From Adiantum capillus-veneris (lineage: Eukaryota > Streptophyta > Polypodiopsida > Polypodiales > Pteridaceae): a DNA stretch of 64,000 nt. The DNA is taken from the NCBI GenBank assembly GCA_014529385.2, contig CM043942.1, positions 60,024,684 to 60,088,683 of the forward strand, given 5' to 3'. The stretch's first letter is position 1. Every line of letters starts with the position of its first letter. The position numbers and the translations under genes were made by a program. Below the pieces are notes generated by a model. It searched no databases, was not told the origin of the DNA, and was given only the letters and a program-made list of their open reading frames with translations. Below are positions 1 through 8,341 of the stretch, in pieces.

Positions 1-504
1 GTCTGCTTCATCTGCATACAATAAATTTGCATCTTGCAAAAGATATGCATCTATTACTGCTTCTAAATTGGCCTGTATGGATGTGTTGACACTTGCATGG
101 CTTACAGGAGACACCAACTCTAGCTAGTCACATCCACTTCCACTCTGCTCTATCTCTTGGTCTTGATGTTCCAAGCATACGTGTGTTATAGCTGTAGAGA
201 ACTCACCCCAGTTGCTTGCATACACACTTGCATAGTCTTGAACTTGGTGCTTGAAATCATCACTCACAAGTTCAACAAATGCTGCAATCATTCGAGCTTC
301 TGGAATTGCTTGAAGCCTCATATCTGTCACATAGCACTCAAGATATCCTTCTGGATCATAGCCTTCGAATATATTAAGCTCATTATATACGGTTTTCATA
401 GCGCTTTCAATCGCTTTTTGAATCCGGTCTTCTTCTTCAAGCCATTTGCATCTGTCTTCAAGCTCTTTCATTTCAGTATATAGCTGCTCCACTTTGCTAA
501 CCAT
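1..504 (-). pseudogene. gag (capsid) fragment of a gypsy element, runs off the window start
   Basis: Reading leftward from ATG at 504, the frame starts MVSKVEQLYTEM and gives 126 codons to a TAG at 122-124. It then stays open in the same frame to base 1, which suggests a premature stop. The order of residues (FEGYDPEGYL near residue 47, then ECYVTDMRLQ, then NWGEFSTAI near residue 98) aligns with the gag of element C at 42.6-43.3 kb (RFEGRDISKF ... NWxDFKKAL). The N-terminus is rich in E/K and probably coiled coil. It would be a retroelement capsid acting in cytoplasmic particles. No zinc knuckle or enzyme is inside the window. Retro-gag identity is fairly safe; lineage is not. Confidence 0.6.
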
Positions 505-533
505 CTTTATGTACTCTCACCCCGGCTTGTTCG

Positions 534-757
534 CGTTGGGTTCACCAAAAATATGTCGAGAAATTTGCGGTCTTTTCGGGAAAGCACCGGGCTTATGGCT
601 GTGAGAGTTTGTGAGAGAACCCAACAAAACCTATATGAAGTAATTAAACCATAGATGCCATGAAGACTAGGGTTTGGAAAGAAGTGCAATCAAAGAAGAC
701 CCACTCTTTCTCTCTTGCACTCACACACACAAAGAAAGAACACAAAAGAGAATGTCA
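534..757 (-). repeat. 3' end of a C-like LTR (about 554-757) plus primer binding site (534-549)
   Basis: On the minus strand, the bases ending in TCTCGACA at 554 align with the end of both C LTRs (42480-42540, 48265-48325), sharing ACAGCC, CCCGGTGC and a GACA end. A few bases later comes TTGGTGAACCCAACGCG, nearly identical to the C primer site TTGGTGAACCCGATGCG. The LTR can be traced only about 190-200 bp upstream, to the stop of the small ORF at 755, so it is truncated or very short. Confidence 0.55.
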
Positions 758-967
758 AAACAACACAAAGATGAAAACATCAAGGTTATGGTCATGTCCT
801 ATCATGAGTAGTATGAAAGGGTTAATAGATGAGTTTATGGCATTCAATCTTGACTGACCAAATAGGCTACGAATTGTTCTTTGGAATTGTAGCTCTATGC
901 TTACCATAGTATATATATTTTGTCTAGTGATTGGGATTAATTGTGTGTACAAATCCTCTTGGTTCAT
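755..967 (-). CDS. Small retroelement ORF-c, second member of a tandem paralogous pair
   Basis: 70 codons starting MNQEDLY and ending NLDVFIFVLF. It is clearly homologous to the ORF at 8109-8321 in element F (MNHRDLY ... LDVFIFVLY), with roughly half the residues identical by eye, including RQ, FQ, IR, RL, INxSINPFIL and LDVFIFVL. Its ATG overlaps the stop of the preceding ORF (bases 964-967 read ATGA), a layout that allows termination-reinitiation. It is also related to that preceding ORF. No zinc-binding motif, signal peptide or obvious membrane helix; the C-terminus is a hydrophobic strand-like stretch. Function unknown; I do not recognise the family. Independent conservation of start and length in two different elements is the main sign that it is a real protein. 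Confidence 0.6.
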   Translation of the reverse strand: MNQEDLYTQLIPITRQNIYTMVSIELQFQRTIRSLFGQSRLNAINSSINPFILLMIGHDHNLDVFIFVLF

Positions 968-1182
968 AGCAAGATAACTACGCTTATATCAAAAGAAAAA
1001 TTATAGTCTATGAGAGGTAGTATGATGGGATCCGGTGATAGAAGTATTTCATTGAGCCTTTCTGGGCCAAAGAGAAACACTATACGTTGTTGAAAGTGTA
1101 TTTTATGGCTAATCCATACGTTAATTCTAATAGATTGTACAAAGTGAAAGCGATAGAAATGATCATCATGTGGGTTATTCAT
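964..1182 (-). CDS. Small retroelement ORF-b, first member of a tandem paralogous pair
   Basis: 72 codons starting MNNPHDDHF. It matches the ORF at 7890-8099 in element F (MNNPIFHNF): both contain NxRINV/NIRVNV, K-I-x-F-Q-Q-R, F-G-x-E-R-L, EILLSPDPII and a hydrophobic end finishing ILL. About 60% of residues are identical by eye. It also resembles ORF-c downstream (shared pattern FQ...FG..RL..I..S..P.I..........D...), so the pair arose by duplication. It lies downstream of a putative LTR and primer site (1530-1551) on the same strand, in the position F uses. Function unknown. Confidence 0.6.
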   Translation of the reverse strand: MNNPHDDHFYRFHFVQSIRINVWISHKIHFQQRIVFLFGPERLNEILLSPDPIILPLIDYNFSFDISVVILL

Positions 1183-1370
1183 CTAGGATAGTATGTGAGA
1201 AATGTAGATATGAGAGAAGTGAAGAGATGAGAAGTTTCCCTCCCAAGACCTATTCTTGCCCGTAGGCAATAAGGATACTGCGGGGAGAGATGTACCTGTA
1301 GCAAGAGAACCTAGAGAGGATGAATTACTAAGAATGAGAGAGATAGGTTTGGTTAAGGAGATGAGATTAG

Positions 1371-1374
<4 letters not shown>

Positions 1375-1462
<88 letters not shown>
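1375..1462. repeat. (AT)n microsatellite
   Basis: About 44 uninterrupted AT units, lying in the leader between the putative LTR end at 1551 and ORF-b. It explains the tyrosine/isoleucine-repeat ORFs seen on both strands here. Confidence 0.95.
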
Positions 1463-1468
<6 letters not shown>

Positions 1469-1529
1469 AGAGATGAAAATGAAAACAACAAGAAATCAAG
1501 AAAACGTCAATGTAGAACACATCTTACTT

Positions 1530-2450
1530 GAAACCCTTTGGCACCATTATTGATGGGAGAGAGAAGAAGAGTGGATAATTCCACTTTGATTGATACACCA
1601 AGTGCAAGACCTTCTTTGATTAGAGTTGATCTTCCAAGGTTAGCTTGTTGCAAGAATGGCTAGTCTCCCTCTAGGAGAAAGTGTAGGCTTGGGCTTATGT
1701 TAATGGCTAAGTACAATTAGGCATTACTACTCACTCCCTCGAGAATTCCTCTCATCAATGGCTTGAATGCTTGAGTTCCTTCCAAGGAAGAAGAGGTCCC
1801 CTTTTATAGGTGAAGGGAACCCCCAAGGGTTTACACAAGAAGAGAGGAGCCAGTGTGAATAGGAATTGGAAAAGTTGGAAATGAGCTGCCCCTGCATGAT
1901 GTGGGCAGACTGGGGTTCAGTATTTTGATCATATCTCCTCAAACGTTGCTCCAAATAAAAAAGTAAAAATATGGGAAAAACCTTCAGCTCATTAGCTACG
2001 ATTTTCATTTTAAAATCGTTTTCCAATTTGGATTGGAACCTTGTGTTAAAAATTCATCAAAATAGGGTCCATTTATGGCAGCAAAAGTCTTCCCGTGGTC
2101 CCCTTAGCCTAGACTTTCATTTAATTCCAAAGGACACCTCATGCCATATGAAAGCATGACATTGCTCCTTGACAAAGTTTTGTAATCATGCTTGCAATAA
2201 TGCATTAAAATAAGTGTATCTTTGAAATCATGCCACCTAGTGTCCCACTAGGATTTGATTCTCTCCTAGTAGCTATTTAAAAAGAAATATAAGAAAAGTA
2301 TAAAAAATACATAGAATATATATATATTGGAGTTTACCCTAGATATAGGATCTAGCTAGGGTTTGAGATGATAATGAAATAGTAGAAATAAAGAATCAAT
2401 TCTTTTTGCCCCAAGTTAAAGAGGCGGAGCTATTGATGCTTTTCCCATAG
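1530..2450 (-). repeat. Putative LTR (about 1551-2450) with primer site at 1530-1549
   Basis: On the minus strand a TATA box (TATAAAAG, 1801-1808) is followed by a U5-like stretch ending CCCATCA at 1551, then ATAATGGTGCCAAAGGG, which resembles the LTR-PBS junction of F (GTCA, then TGGTGCCCCCAC). Upstream, 1915-2010 carries the conserved U3 block also found in family H (AATCGTAGC, GAGCTGAA, CCCAGTCTGCCCA). The LTR start was not located, so 2450 is approximate. Confidence 0.45.
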
Positions 2451-2907
2451 TATTTTCTGATGGTAAAGTAAGGATATATTACCCTTGAGAAAAATAATAG
2501 GATGAGATAGAAGGCTTATTATTATACTTAAATATGCATATGTACACTATAGGAAATATAATTATGTATCTAAAAAAATACAAGATAGATCTTGTAGCAT
2601 GCGTTCCCACTATGTACGTGTCACAGCACGACAACGTGTCACACTTTTTCATGTCCAGGACAATGGTAACTAGCACAATTTTGACATATTCTAACTAGTA
2701 CAATAACATGAGCTACATATCCAAGATCTATGACGTATGCTATATCAATAGAAATCTCTTGAAACAAGGAATCCAAACATACAACCTTCGAAAAAAATTG
2801 ATATTATTTGAAGACAAATTTCCAGATGCCCAACATTTTTTATATGTGCTAACTTGAAAGTGCTAACTAGCACAAAAAGCGCGACACATTAACATGCTTT
2901 CACCCTT
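2451..2907. other. Intergenic or degraded element, nothing identified
   Basis: AT-rich, no convincing ORF. It contains scattered copies of CTAGCAC / GTGCTAA (near 2670, 2850 and 2865) that could be ends of a small transposon, but I could not pair them with a target duplication. Confidence 0.4.
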
Positions 2908-2970
2908 ATGCTATTTTCCGCTACACCCAAGTTACTAGGCCATAAAATGTTCCATTGGTATCAAAGCACA
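2908..2970 (+). repeat. Stub of A(+) 5' LTR and Met-tRNA-type primer site
   Basis: 2908-2954 matches the last bases of the LTR ending at 28838 (TGCTATTTTCC, AAGTTACTAGGCC). It is followed at 2955 by TTGGTATCAAAGC, close to the plant initiator-Met primer site TGGTATCAGAGC. Everything upstream in the LTR is missing. Confidence 0.85.
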
Positions 2971-3371
2971 AGGTTTCTCTTTTCTTGCTCAAGAAGGGAG
3001 GTCCTCAAGCTAGCTATAAATGGTTGGTGTTATTAATTGCAATTGAGTAAGTAGAATAGGGATTTTTTTATCCTTGCAGTGCACCAGCTTCGTGGAGATA
3101 ACAAAGCATCACCGTTGAGAGCTGTGGTCTTAATAGTGGAGTCCTATGGGGCTTGCCTATGGATTAACCACTATTGAGCTATTAGAAGATTGAGAGAATC
3201 CGGCACTGCTTTGATTTTGAAATACCCTCTCTTCTATTCCTTGCAATTAATGATATTCAAGCCAAAGGTACAAGAGCTTGAGTGCTTTTCTAAAGGGGTA
3301 AAGAGGAGTAGCAACTAGGGCTTGAAGTGCCAAAGTACATCTAAAAAGGTTTACACCTAAAAATTGTTAGA
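2971..3371 (+). other. Untranslated leader of element A(+)
   Basis: No ORF. The same sequence appears inverted at 35924-36060 and 29480-29652 as the leader of A(-), which identifies it as part of the element. Confidence 0.8.
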
Positions 3372-4480
3372 ATCACTGACAATAGTAAAGAGAGTGAAAT
3401 AAATGTTGATAGCTTTGATTTTGCTAATGAGTAGGCTATTGATGATGCCCCTATGCTTGTGAACTACCCTGTTTCTAGGCTTCAACAAGCCATGAGCAAT
3501 CCATCCCTCCCAAGTGAAGTACAACGGCAGCTTTGTGCTCATGGGATTCTCCAAACTCCCCACCAAGAAGAGAGAGTGCCTAGGAATCCTCCTTGTGAGA
3601 CTTCCAAAAGAGGACTCTCTCGGATTTGGGAAGAAGAAGAAGATCCGTATGAAGGGCCCAAAAATCTACTACTTGAAGACGAATCTCCTTCTCAAAGGAG
3701 AACTCAAGAGTCCCCACCGAAAGAGCGAGAAAGAAGTGAGTCTCCTGCCAACTTGGCGGAGATGGCTCCACAAAGATGGCGGGCAAAACGCTCTCCATCA
3801 CCCCCTAAATGGAGAATACTATTGCACACTTCTCCACACCATAATTCAAAGAGGGATGACAAAAAACAAGACAAGAAAAAGGTGAGAAAGAGGTCACTCT
3901 CTTCTCCATCTTCTTCATCCTCTTCCACTTATGAAGAAAGTGATGGTGCAGAAAAGGAGGAACAAGGCAAGAAAAAGACGAGAAAGAGGTCACACTCTTC
4001 TCCATCTTCTTCAAATTCTTCATCTTCTAAAGAAAGCAACGGTGTAGCTTTTGAACCACCAAAAAGAAGAGGCCATAGGAAATCCTATGCCGTCTAGAAG
4101 AGGTCATCCAAGCTCAAGAAGTTTAAAGAGGGAGGAAATAACGTCTCTTTTCTTACCTACCATGGAACCTTTGGTGCTACGGAGAAAGTCTTGGCCTTTA
4201 TTCAACAATTCCATGCGGCATTTGGAGATGACGGCTTCAAAGAGTCCTCAAAGCTACAACATGTAGCTATGCACTTTCAAAAGTCCTCCACGTAATGGTG
4301 GCCTAGCCTATGGGAAAACCATGAAGCTCCACAAACATGGAAAGCTTTAAGAGCTTCCATCATGAAGAAGTTTTTGCCTACCGATGCCAAAGACAAAGTA
4401 CTCACCGAATGGAGAAGCTTGAAGCTCTCTCCCTATGAATCTATTCAAAAATATGTAGACAAGTTTTGGGACTTACATCT
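3372..4480 (+). pseudogene. A(+) gag, 5' part, interrupted by B at 4480/4481
   Basis: The start is broken: where A(-) reads ATG-SDNSKESEINFDSFDF, this copy reads ITDNSKESEIN, with ATC at the start. A TAG follows at about 3430. The longest open part (3453-4097) has proline/charged segments, then two K/R-rich plus serine-rich repeats (KKKVRKRSLSSPSSS and KKKTRKRSHSSPSSS), probably basic nucleic-acid binding tails. TAG at 4095-4097 replaces the tryptophan seen in A(-) (SYAAWKRSS). The capsid then reads FLTYHGTFGATEKVLAF and KLSPYESIQKYVDKFWDLHL up to the B insertion, and the frame resumes at 23772. A TAA lies near 4293. Confidence 0.85.
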
Positions 4481-5434
4481 TGTTGGAGGCTCGCCATAGC
4501 ATAGGCAATCTCCCACAAAATCTATCAATCCGGACAGAGAGAGAGAGCATGACCCGGCTAGGGCTTGGAGGCATCACACAAAGAATGTGCGAGAGCGTCA
4601 TCGGGTGCAAAGATCGAGAGGATTCAAGAGTGTGCATCCTCCAATGCAATAGAAATCATCCCAAACAACTAATGCTAATCGCACATCAAGCATCAATTCA
4701 AGCAATCATCTACACACATCAAGCAACGAAGTGAAACACACTAATCTTGGAATCTCTCAAGCACAACTCTAATTACATGCATTGACGATTAAGCACACAA
4801 GATCACATTCAAGTCGGCCACCCCAACCATGCCAATCATGGTATCCAAATCAAGTCACACATAATCAAATTAAGCTCAAGGGTTCCTAAACCTACACACA
4901 CACAAGGCACACCATTAGAGGACAACTCTAATCCCTCAATCACGAGTACGCCCACTCCACTTAATCGAGAGAGTTATATAAGGACTCCACTAATCGGAGT
5001 AGCTTAGCACAAGTAAGAGTTAGATTATAGAAGATCAACACTTCAAAACAATGAAGGAAAGTAGAGAAACATGATTGACAACATAATGAAGACTAGATTA
5101 ATTAAGAGAGGATTACAGTAATTACATGTGATTAGCACTAGCCTTCTAAGCATGGGCATTAAGCTCAAAGGCTAGGCCATCAAGACCTACTCTAGGGAGA
5201 GAGTTCTCAAAAGGACCACTCTAGAATGACCTCTCATTAAGCATAGGTCTCTTTTATAGCTTTAGGCCTCAAACCCTTCAACTATGGGATAAAGTGAGCT
5301 CTCTAGCCTAGACTCATCCAGCTTTGGAACTCCTAAATGATCCCAAGCCCTATACAATGAAAAGTAAATATTGTGCACTATGGCACATCCACAGCTTGGT
5401 GCATAATTGGTGTAGCCGTTAGCCACTGCTAACA
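4481..5434 (-). repeat. B 3' LTR
   Basis: Matches 22770-23771 along its full length. The main difference is a short GA tract here (about 14 nt near 4533-4546) against about 54 nt in the other LTR. Confidence 0.9.
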
Positions 5435-5452
5435 CTCCCCCCTTCCTAATTT
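5435..5452 (-). promoter_or_regulatory. B polypurine tract
   Basis: On the minus strand AGGAAGGGGGGAG directly precedes the LTR start TGTTAGCAG. The same arrangement is seen in element I at 54147-54160. Confidence 0.8.
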
Positions 5453-5831
5453 GGCGCACGTCCTCGTGTGCCGGTGAAGCAAGACACGGTGACATGGTAG
5501 AAAGCAAGTCCATGGAAGAAATGTTGAGCTGCAAAACGTATAACAAGTAATGAGTATCAAAAGGCCACCAAGAATGAATAAAACATGAAGCATAAATGAA
5601 CAATCATGCAAAGTGATTTTTTTGTTTCTAAAAGATGGGTCAATCATAGTCAAAAACTAGACAACATAAAGCAAAAAAATACTCAAACTATTGTGAAGAT
5701 TAAACCACTTGAAATTTTAGTTTTGTGCATGAAACACAAGTAATCAATTATGACCCTACTCTAATGCAAGTTCATAAACCTAATAGCCTAAAAACTATGT
5801 GAACACTCTTAATAAATCATTCAAGTCTATC
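5453..5831 (-). other. B internal region, right of its 3' LTR
   Basis: No coding signal. It continues at 15055 after removal of F. Confidence 0.6.
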
Positions 5832-5835
5832 ATGT

Positions 5836-7111
5836 TGATCCGAGCCTATCACAAATTTTTGTTTATCATATTTTGTTGGTTTTCCTTGCTTTTAGAGGTT
5901 TACAATAAAAGAAAGAGTGAAAACAACCTCTTGGAAAAATTTTAAAAAAATGATTTTTTCTTGACTAGTTCACCGGAGGTGAAAGGTAGAGGGAGAACCT
6001 AGGGGTAAAGGGAAGGGAAAATATGTAAATGTGAAAAGAAAAGATATGATGTGGTTGTGGAGCCATGCACCCATGATTCAAGGGTCATGAGTGGCTCATA
6101 TCATCATGGCTTTGGAGCCATATGATGATTCAAACAAATGGGACCCAAGTGGAAGACTTGGTAAAGGAAGAAACCAGGCACATGATTTTGTTGAATTTTT
6201 AAAAACTACTTCCACTCCGATCCAAGAAAAGTTGTCTTCATCAAAGTTGTAACTGACAATCTGAAGATTTTGGCCATATTTTTTTTATAATTTTTGCATC
6301 TACGGTCTAGGAGATATGGCCAAAATGGTGGACGGCAGTTTTTTCAACTGTGGTGGAGACCACCCCCCTACCTTTACACACACACACCCTTCCTTTTCCA
6401 CATTGAGACCTTCTTTTAAATCAGCCATTAGTCTTCTCACCCTCCTCTCCTTCCTCCTCTCTCTCAAGCTCAAAAACCCATCAAAGTTCCTCTTCTAATC
6501 ACCTCTCAAGTCATGCTTAATCTTGTTGTAATTCATAAGTTCTCACTCAACCCCTTTCTATTATTACTAGATATATATTGATTTTATGTAGATTCTTTAC
6601 ATTTTAAAATAAGGAAGCTCTTGGACTCAAGCTATGGAGGAAGGAGTGAAGACAACACAAGTGATGATGGAGCTAATTGGTCAACAAATCACTTGGAAGG
6701 AGCTTCTTCATTGGTTGAATGTCCCTAATCAAGCTTCATTTATACAAATTACACTTGTATCTTAACCTCACTCCCAATCACTCTCTTTCCTATATAAAGA
6801 GACCTTCCCCTTTGCAATTTCAAGCCTCCCTCAGCCCATTGAGCCTTTGTATCACTCACCATGAGCCCATAAGCTCATTCATTCACTCTATTCTTGCACA
6901 TTCTAGAGTGCAAATTGTTTCATGCTAGTAACCTCTCCTCCTCTTACTTATGTTAATTAAGAGAAATGTTTTATATGCGTGTGAGAGTGCTTGATGTGAT
7001 CTTGGCTAATCCTTGAGTGATTGTTTGGTAATCTATATGCTATTTTTGTTGGGAGTGTTTGAAGTCATCCATTCCTTGTACACACACCACGGTTAATGCT
7101 TCATTCATAGT

Positions 7112-7184
<73 letters not shown>

Positions 7185-7302
7185 TCGTGTAGCGGTCCTA
7201 GTTCACGCTTCCAAGACTAGGTGGTGCCCTCATCTCATTTCCCTTGTGGCGCAATGGAGTTTGTTTTGGTGTAGAGGCCGCCATTCCAAATTTCCTTCGT
7301 CA
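5836..7302 (+). repeat. F 5' LTR
   Basis: Starts TGATCCGAGCC and ends TTCGTCA. TATA box TATATAAA at 6791-6798; a CT tract of ~67 nt (7114-7180) lies in the presumed transcribed part. A 60-codon ORF at 6316-6498 recurs in the other LTR but only because the LTRs are copies. Confidence 0.93.
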
Positions 7303-7307
7303 TAAAT

Positions 7308-7322
7308 TGGTGCCCCCACGGA
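7308..7322 (+). promoter_or_regulatory. F primer binding site
   Basis: TGGTGCCCCCACGG begins five bases after the LTR end. The TGG start is expected for pairing with a tRNA CCA tail; the tRNA species was not assigned. Confidence 0.6.
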
Positions 7323-7352
7323 GGAGTTCTCAAGCAGCGCTCTATCAATCCT

Positions 7353-7856
7353 ATGAAGGAAGATCCATCAAATTCTCCGAGACTTCCACTATGGTCTCCC
7401 CAAGAAGCTCGAGAAAAGAAGCGTCTTTATCGACAAACGGCACGTATGCGGGTAAAGAGAGTTAACTACACACACCCTTCTTTGCTTCAAGGAAAATCTT
7501 GTAGTCATCAAGTCCCTAGGTCAAAAAATTGTGTGGAGTGCTTTGTGGCTAGTGTGAAGACACTTCCTTTGAAGCCTCGACTTCAGGTGGTGAAAGCACT
7601 CTCAAACTCGGGTATTAACAAGTTTTTGGAGGGGGAGCTACACATCAATGGGGTGCGGTATTGGCAAGAGGCTACATATGGTGATGCACTCCAACTACTA
7701 CTAGCAAGAAGGCTCAAGGTGGTTGAGAGGGTAGCCATCGAACCCTATGAACTCTACAAAGCTGAAGATGGTCACACCAAAGCTAGGCTAATCACTGGTG
7801 AACAAATTCTTCGCATCTCTCAAATGGTGGGATCCAAGAGAGCTCAACTTCAATGA
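7353..7856 (+). CDS. ORF-a: 167-residue ORF of unknown function upstream of gag
   Basis: Starts MKEDPSNSPRL. A basic N-terminus (KKRLYRQTARMRVKRVN near residues 22-38) is followed by a short cysteine pair (CVEC near 60) and a mixed helical region (LQVVKALSNSGINKFLEG, then YGDALQLLLARRLKVVERVA). It is in the same frame as ORF-b and ORF-c; a single TGA separates it from the 33-nt gap before ORF-b. No homologue is visible upstream of ORF-b in the other element (1182-1550). The basic stretch suggests nucleic-acid binding, but that is inference; I do not recognise the protein. An earlier start cannot be excluded. Confidence 0.55.
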   Translation: MKEDPSNSPRLPLWSPQEAREKKRLYRQTARMRVKRVNYTHPSLLQGKSCSHQVPRSKNCVECFVASVKTLPLKPRLQVVKALSNSGINKFLEGELHINGVRYWQEATYGDALQLLLARRLKVVERVAIEPYELYKAEDGHTKARLITGEQILRISQMVGSKRAQLQ

Positions 7857-7889
7857 AGTGCTTCATGGAGGGTTGTAATTAATGCACCA

Positions 7890-8099
7890 ATGAATAATCC
7901 CATTTTCCACAACTTTCAATCAGTTCAGAATATTAGGGTGAATGTGCGCATTGATAGAAAGATTTTTTTCCAACAAAGATTGGTCTTCTATTTTGGAGCT
8001 GAGAGGTTGAGAGAGATATTGCTGTCCCCTGACCCTATAATATTTCCTATTTTGGAGTATAATGTATCTTTTGATGTTCACATCTTCATCTTGCTTTAA
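7890..8099 (+). CDS. ORF-b: 69-residue ORF, tandem paralogue of ORF-c
   Basis: MNNPIFHNFQSVQNIR, then RKIFFQQRLVFYFGAERL, then EILLSPDPIIFPILEYN, ending SFDVHIFILL. It matches 964-1182 on the minus strand of another element and resembles ORF-c: K-[IL]-x-FQ, G-x-x-RL-x-EI, S-x-[DN]-P-x-I-x-P-[IL], Y-[ND], F/L-DV-x-IF. It lies 33 nt after ORF-a and 9 nt before ORF-c. The conserved Met-Asn start in both elements supports this ATG. Function unknown; short length and alternating hydrophobic/charged pattern would fit a small folded or dimerising protein, which is only inference. Confidence 0.6.
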   Translation: MNNPIFHNFQSVQNIRVNVRIDRKIFFQQRLVFYFGAERLREILLSPDPIIFPILEYNVSFDVHIFILL

Positions 8100-8108
8100 G
8101 CATACTCC

Positions 8109-8321
8109 ATGAATCATAGGGATTTATATGGACCTTTCCAACCTCTTGCTAGACAAACTGTGCATATAATAGCTAGCACAAAGCTTAGGTTCCAAAACAT
8201 CATAAGGGACTTACTAGGCCCTCGTCGTCTAGCTGAGATTAATGCATCTATCAATCCATTTATTCTACCCTTAATAAGATATGATTTGGGCCTAGACGTT
8301 TTCATCTTTGTGCTATATTGA
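8109..8321 (+). CDS. ORF-c: 70-residue ORF directly before gag
   Basis: MNHRDLYGPFQPLARQ, then STKLRFQNIIRDLLGPRRL, then INASINPFILPLI, ending LGLDVFIFVLY. Its closest relative is 755-967 on the minus strand. The TGA stop at 8319-8321 lies 20 nt before the gag ATG at 8342, so ORFs a, b, c and gag form a tight series on one transcript. How downstream ORFs would be translated is not evident: ORF-a, b and c share one frame and are separated by single stops, so readthrough, reinitiation or internal entry are all possible. Function unknown. Confidence 0.6.
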   Translation: MNHRDLYGPFQPLARQTVHIIASTKLRFQNIIRDLLGPRRLAEINASINPFILPLIRYDLGLDVFIFVLY

Positions 8322-8341
8322 GAGGAAGGCAACCCACTTTT

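Noticed and set aside
507-689. Minus-strand ORF between ORF-c and gag
   Set aside because: It spans the LTR end and primer site; alignment with C shows non-coding conservation there.
1183-1531. ORFs on both strands rich in Tyr-Ile
   Set aside because: They translate the (AT)n microsatellite.
6316-6498. 60-codon ORF repeated at 14026-14208
   Set aside because: Its recurrence is explained by the two F LTRs being copies; it lies upstream of the TATA box.
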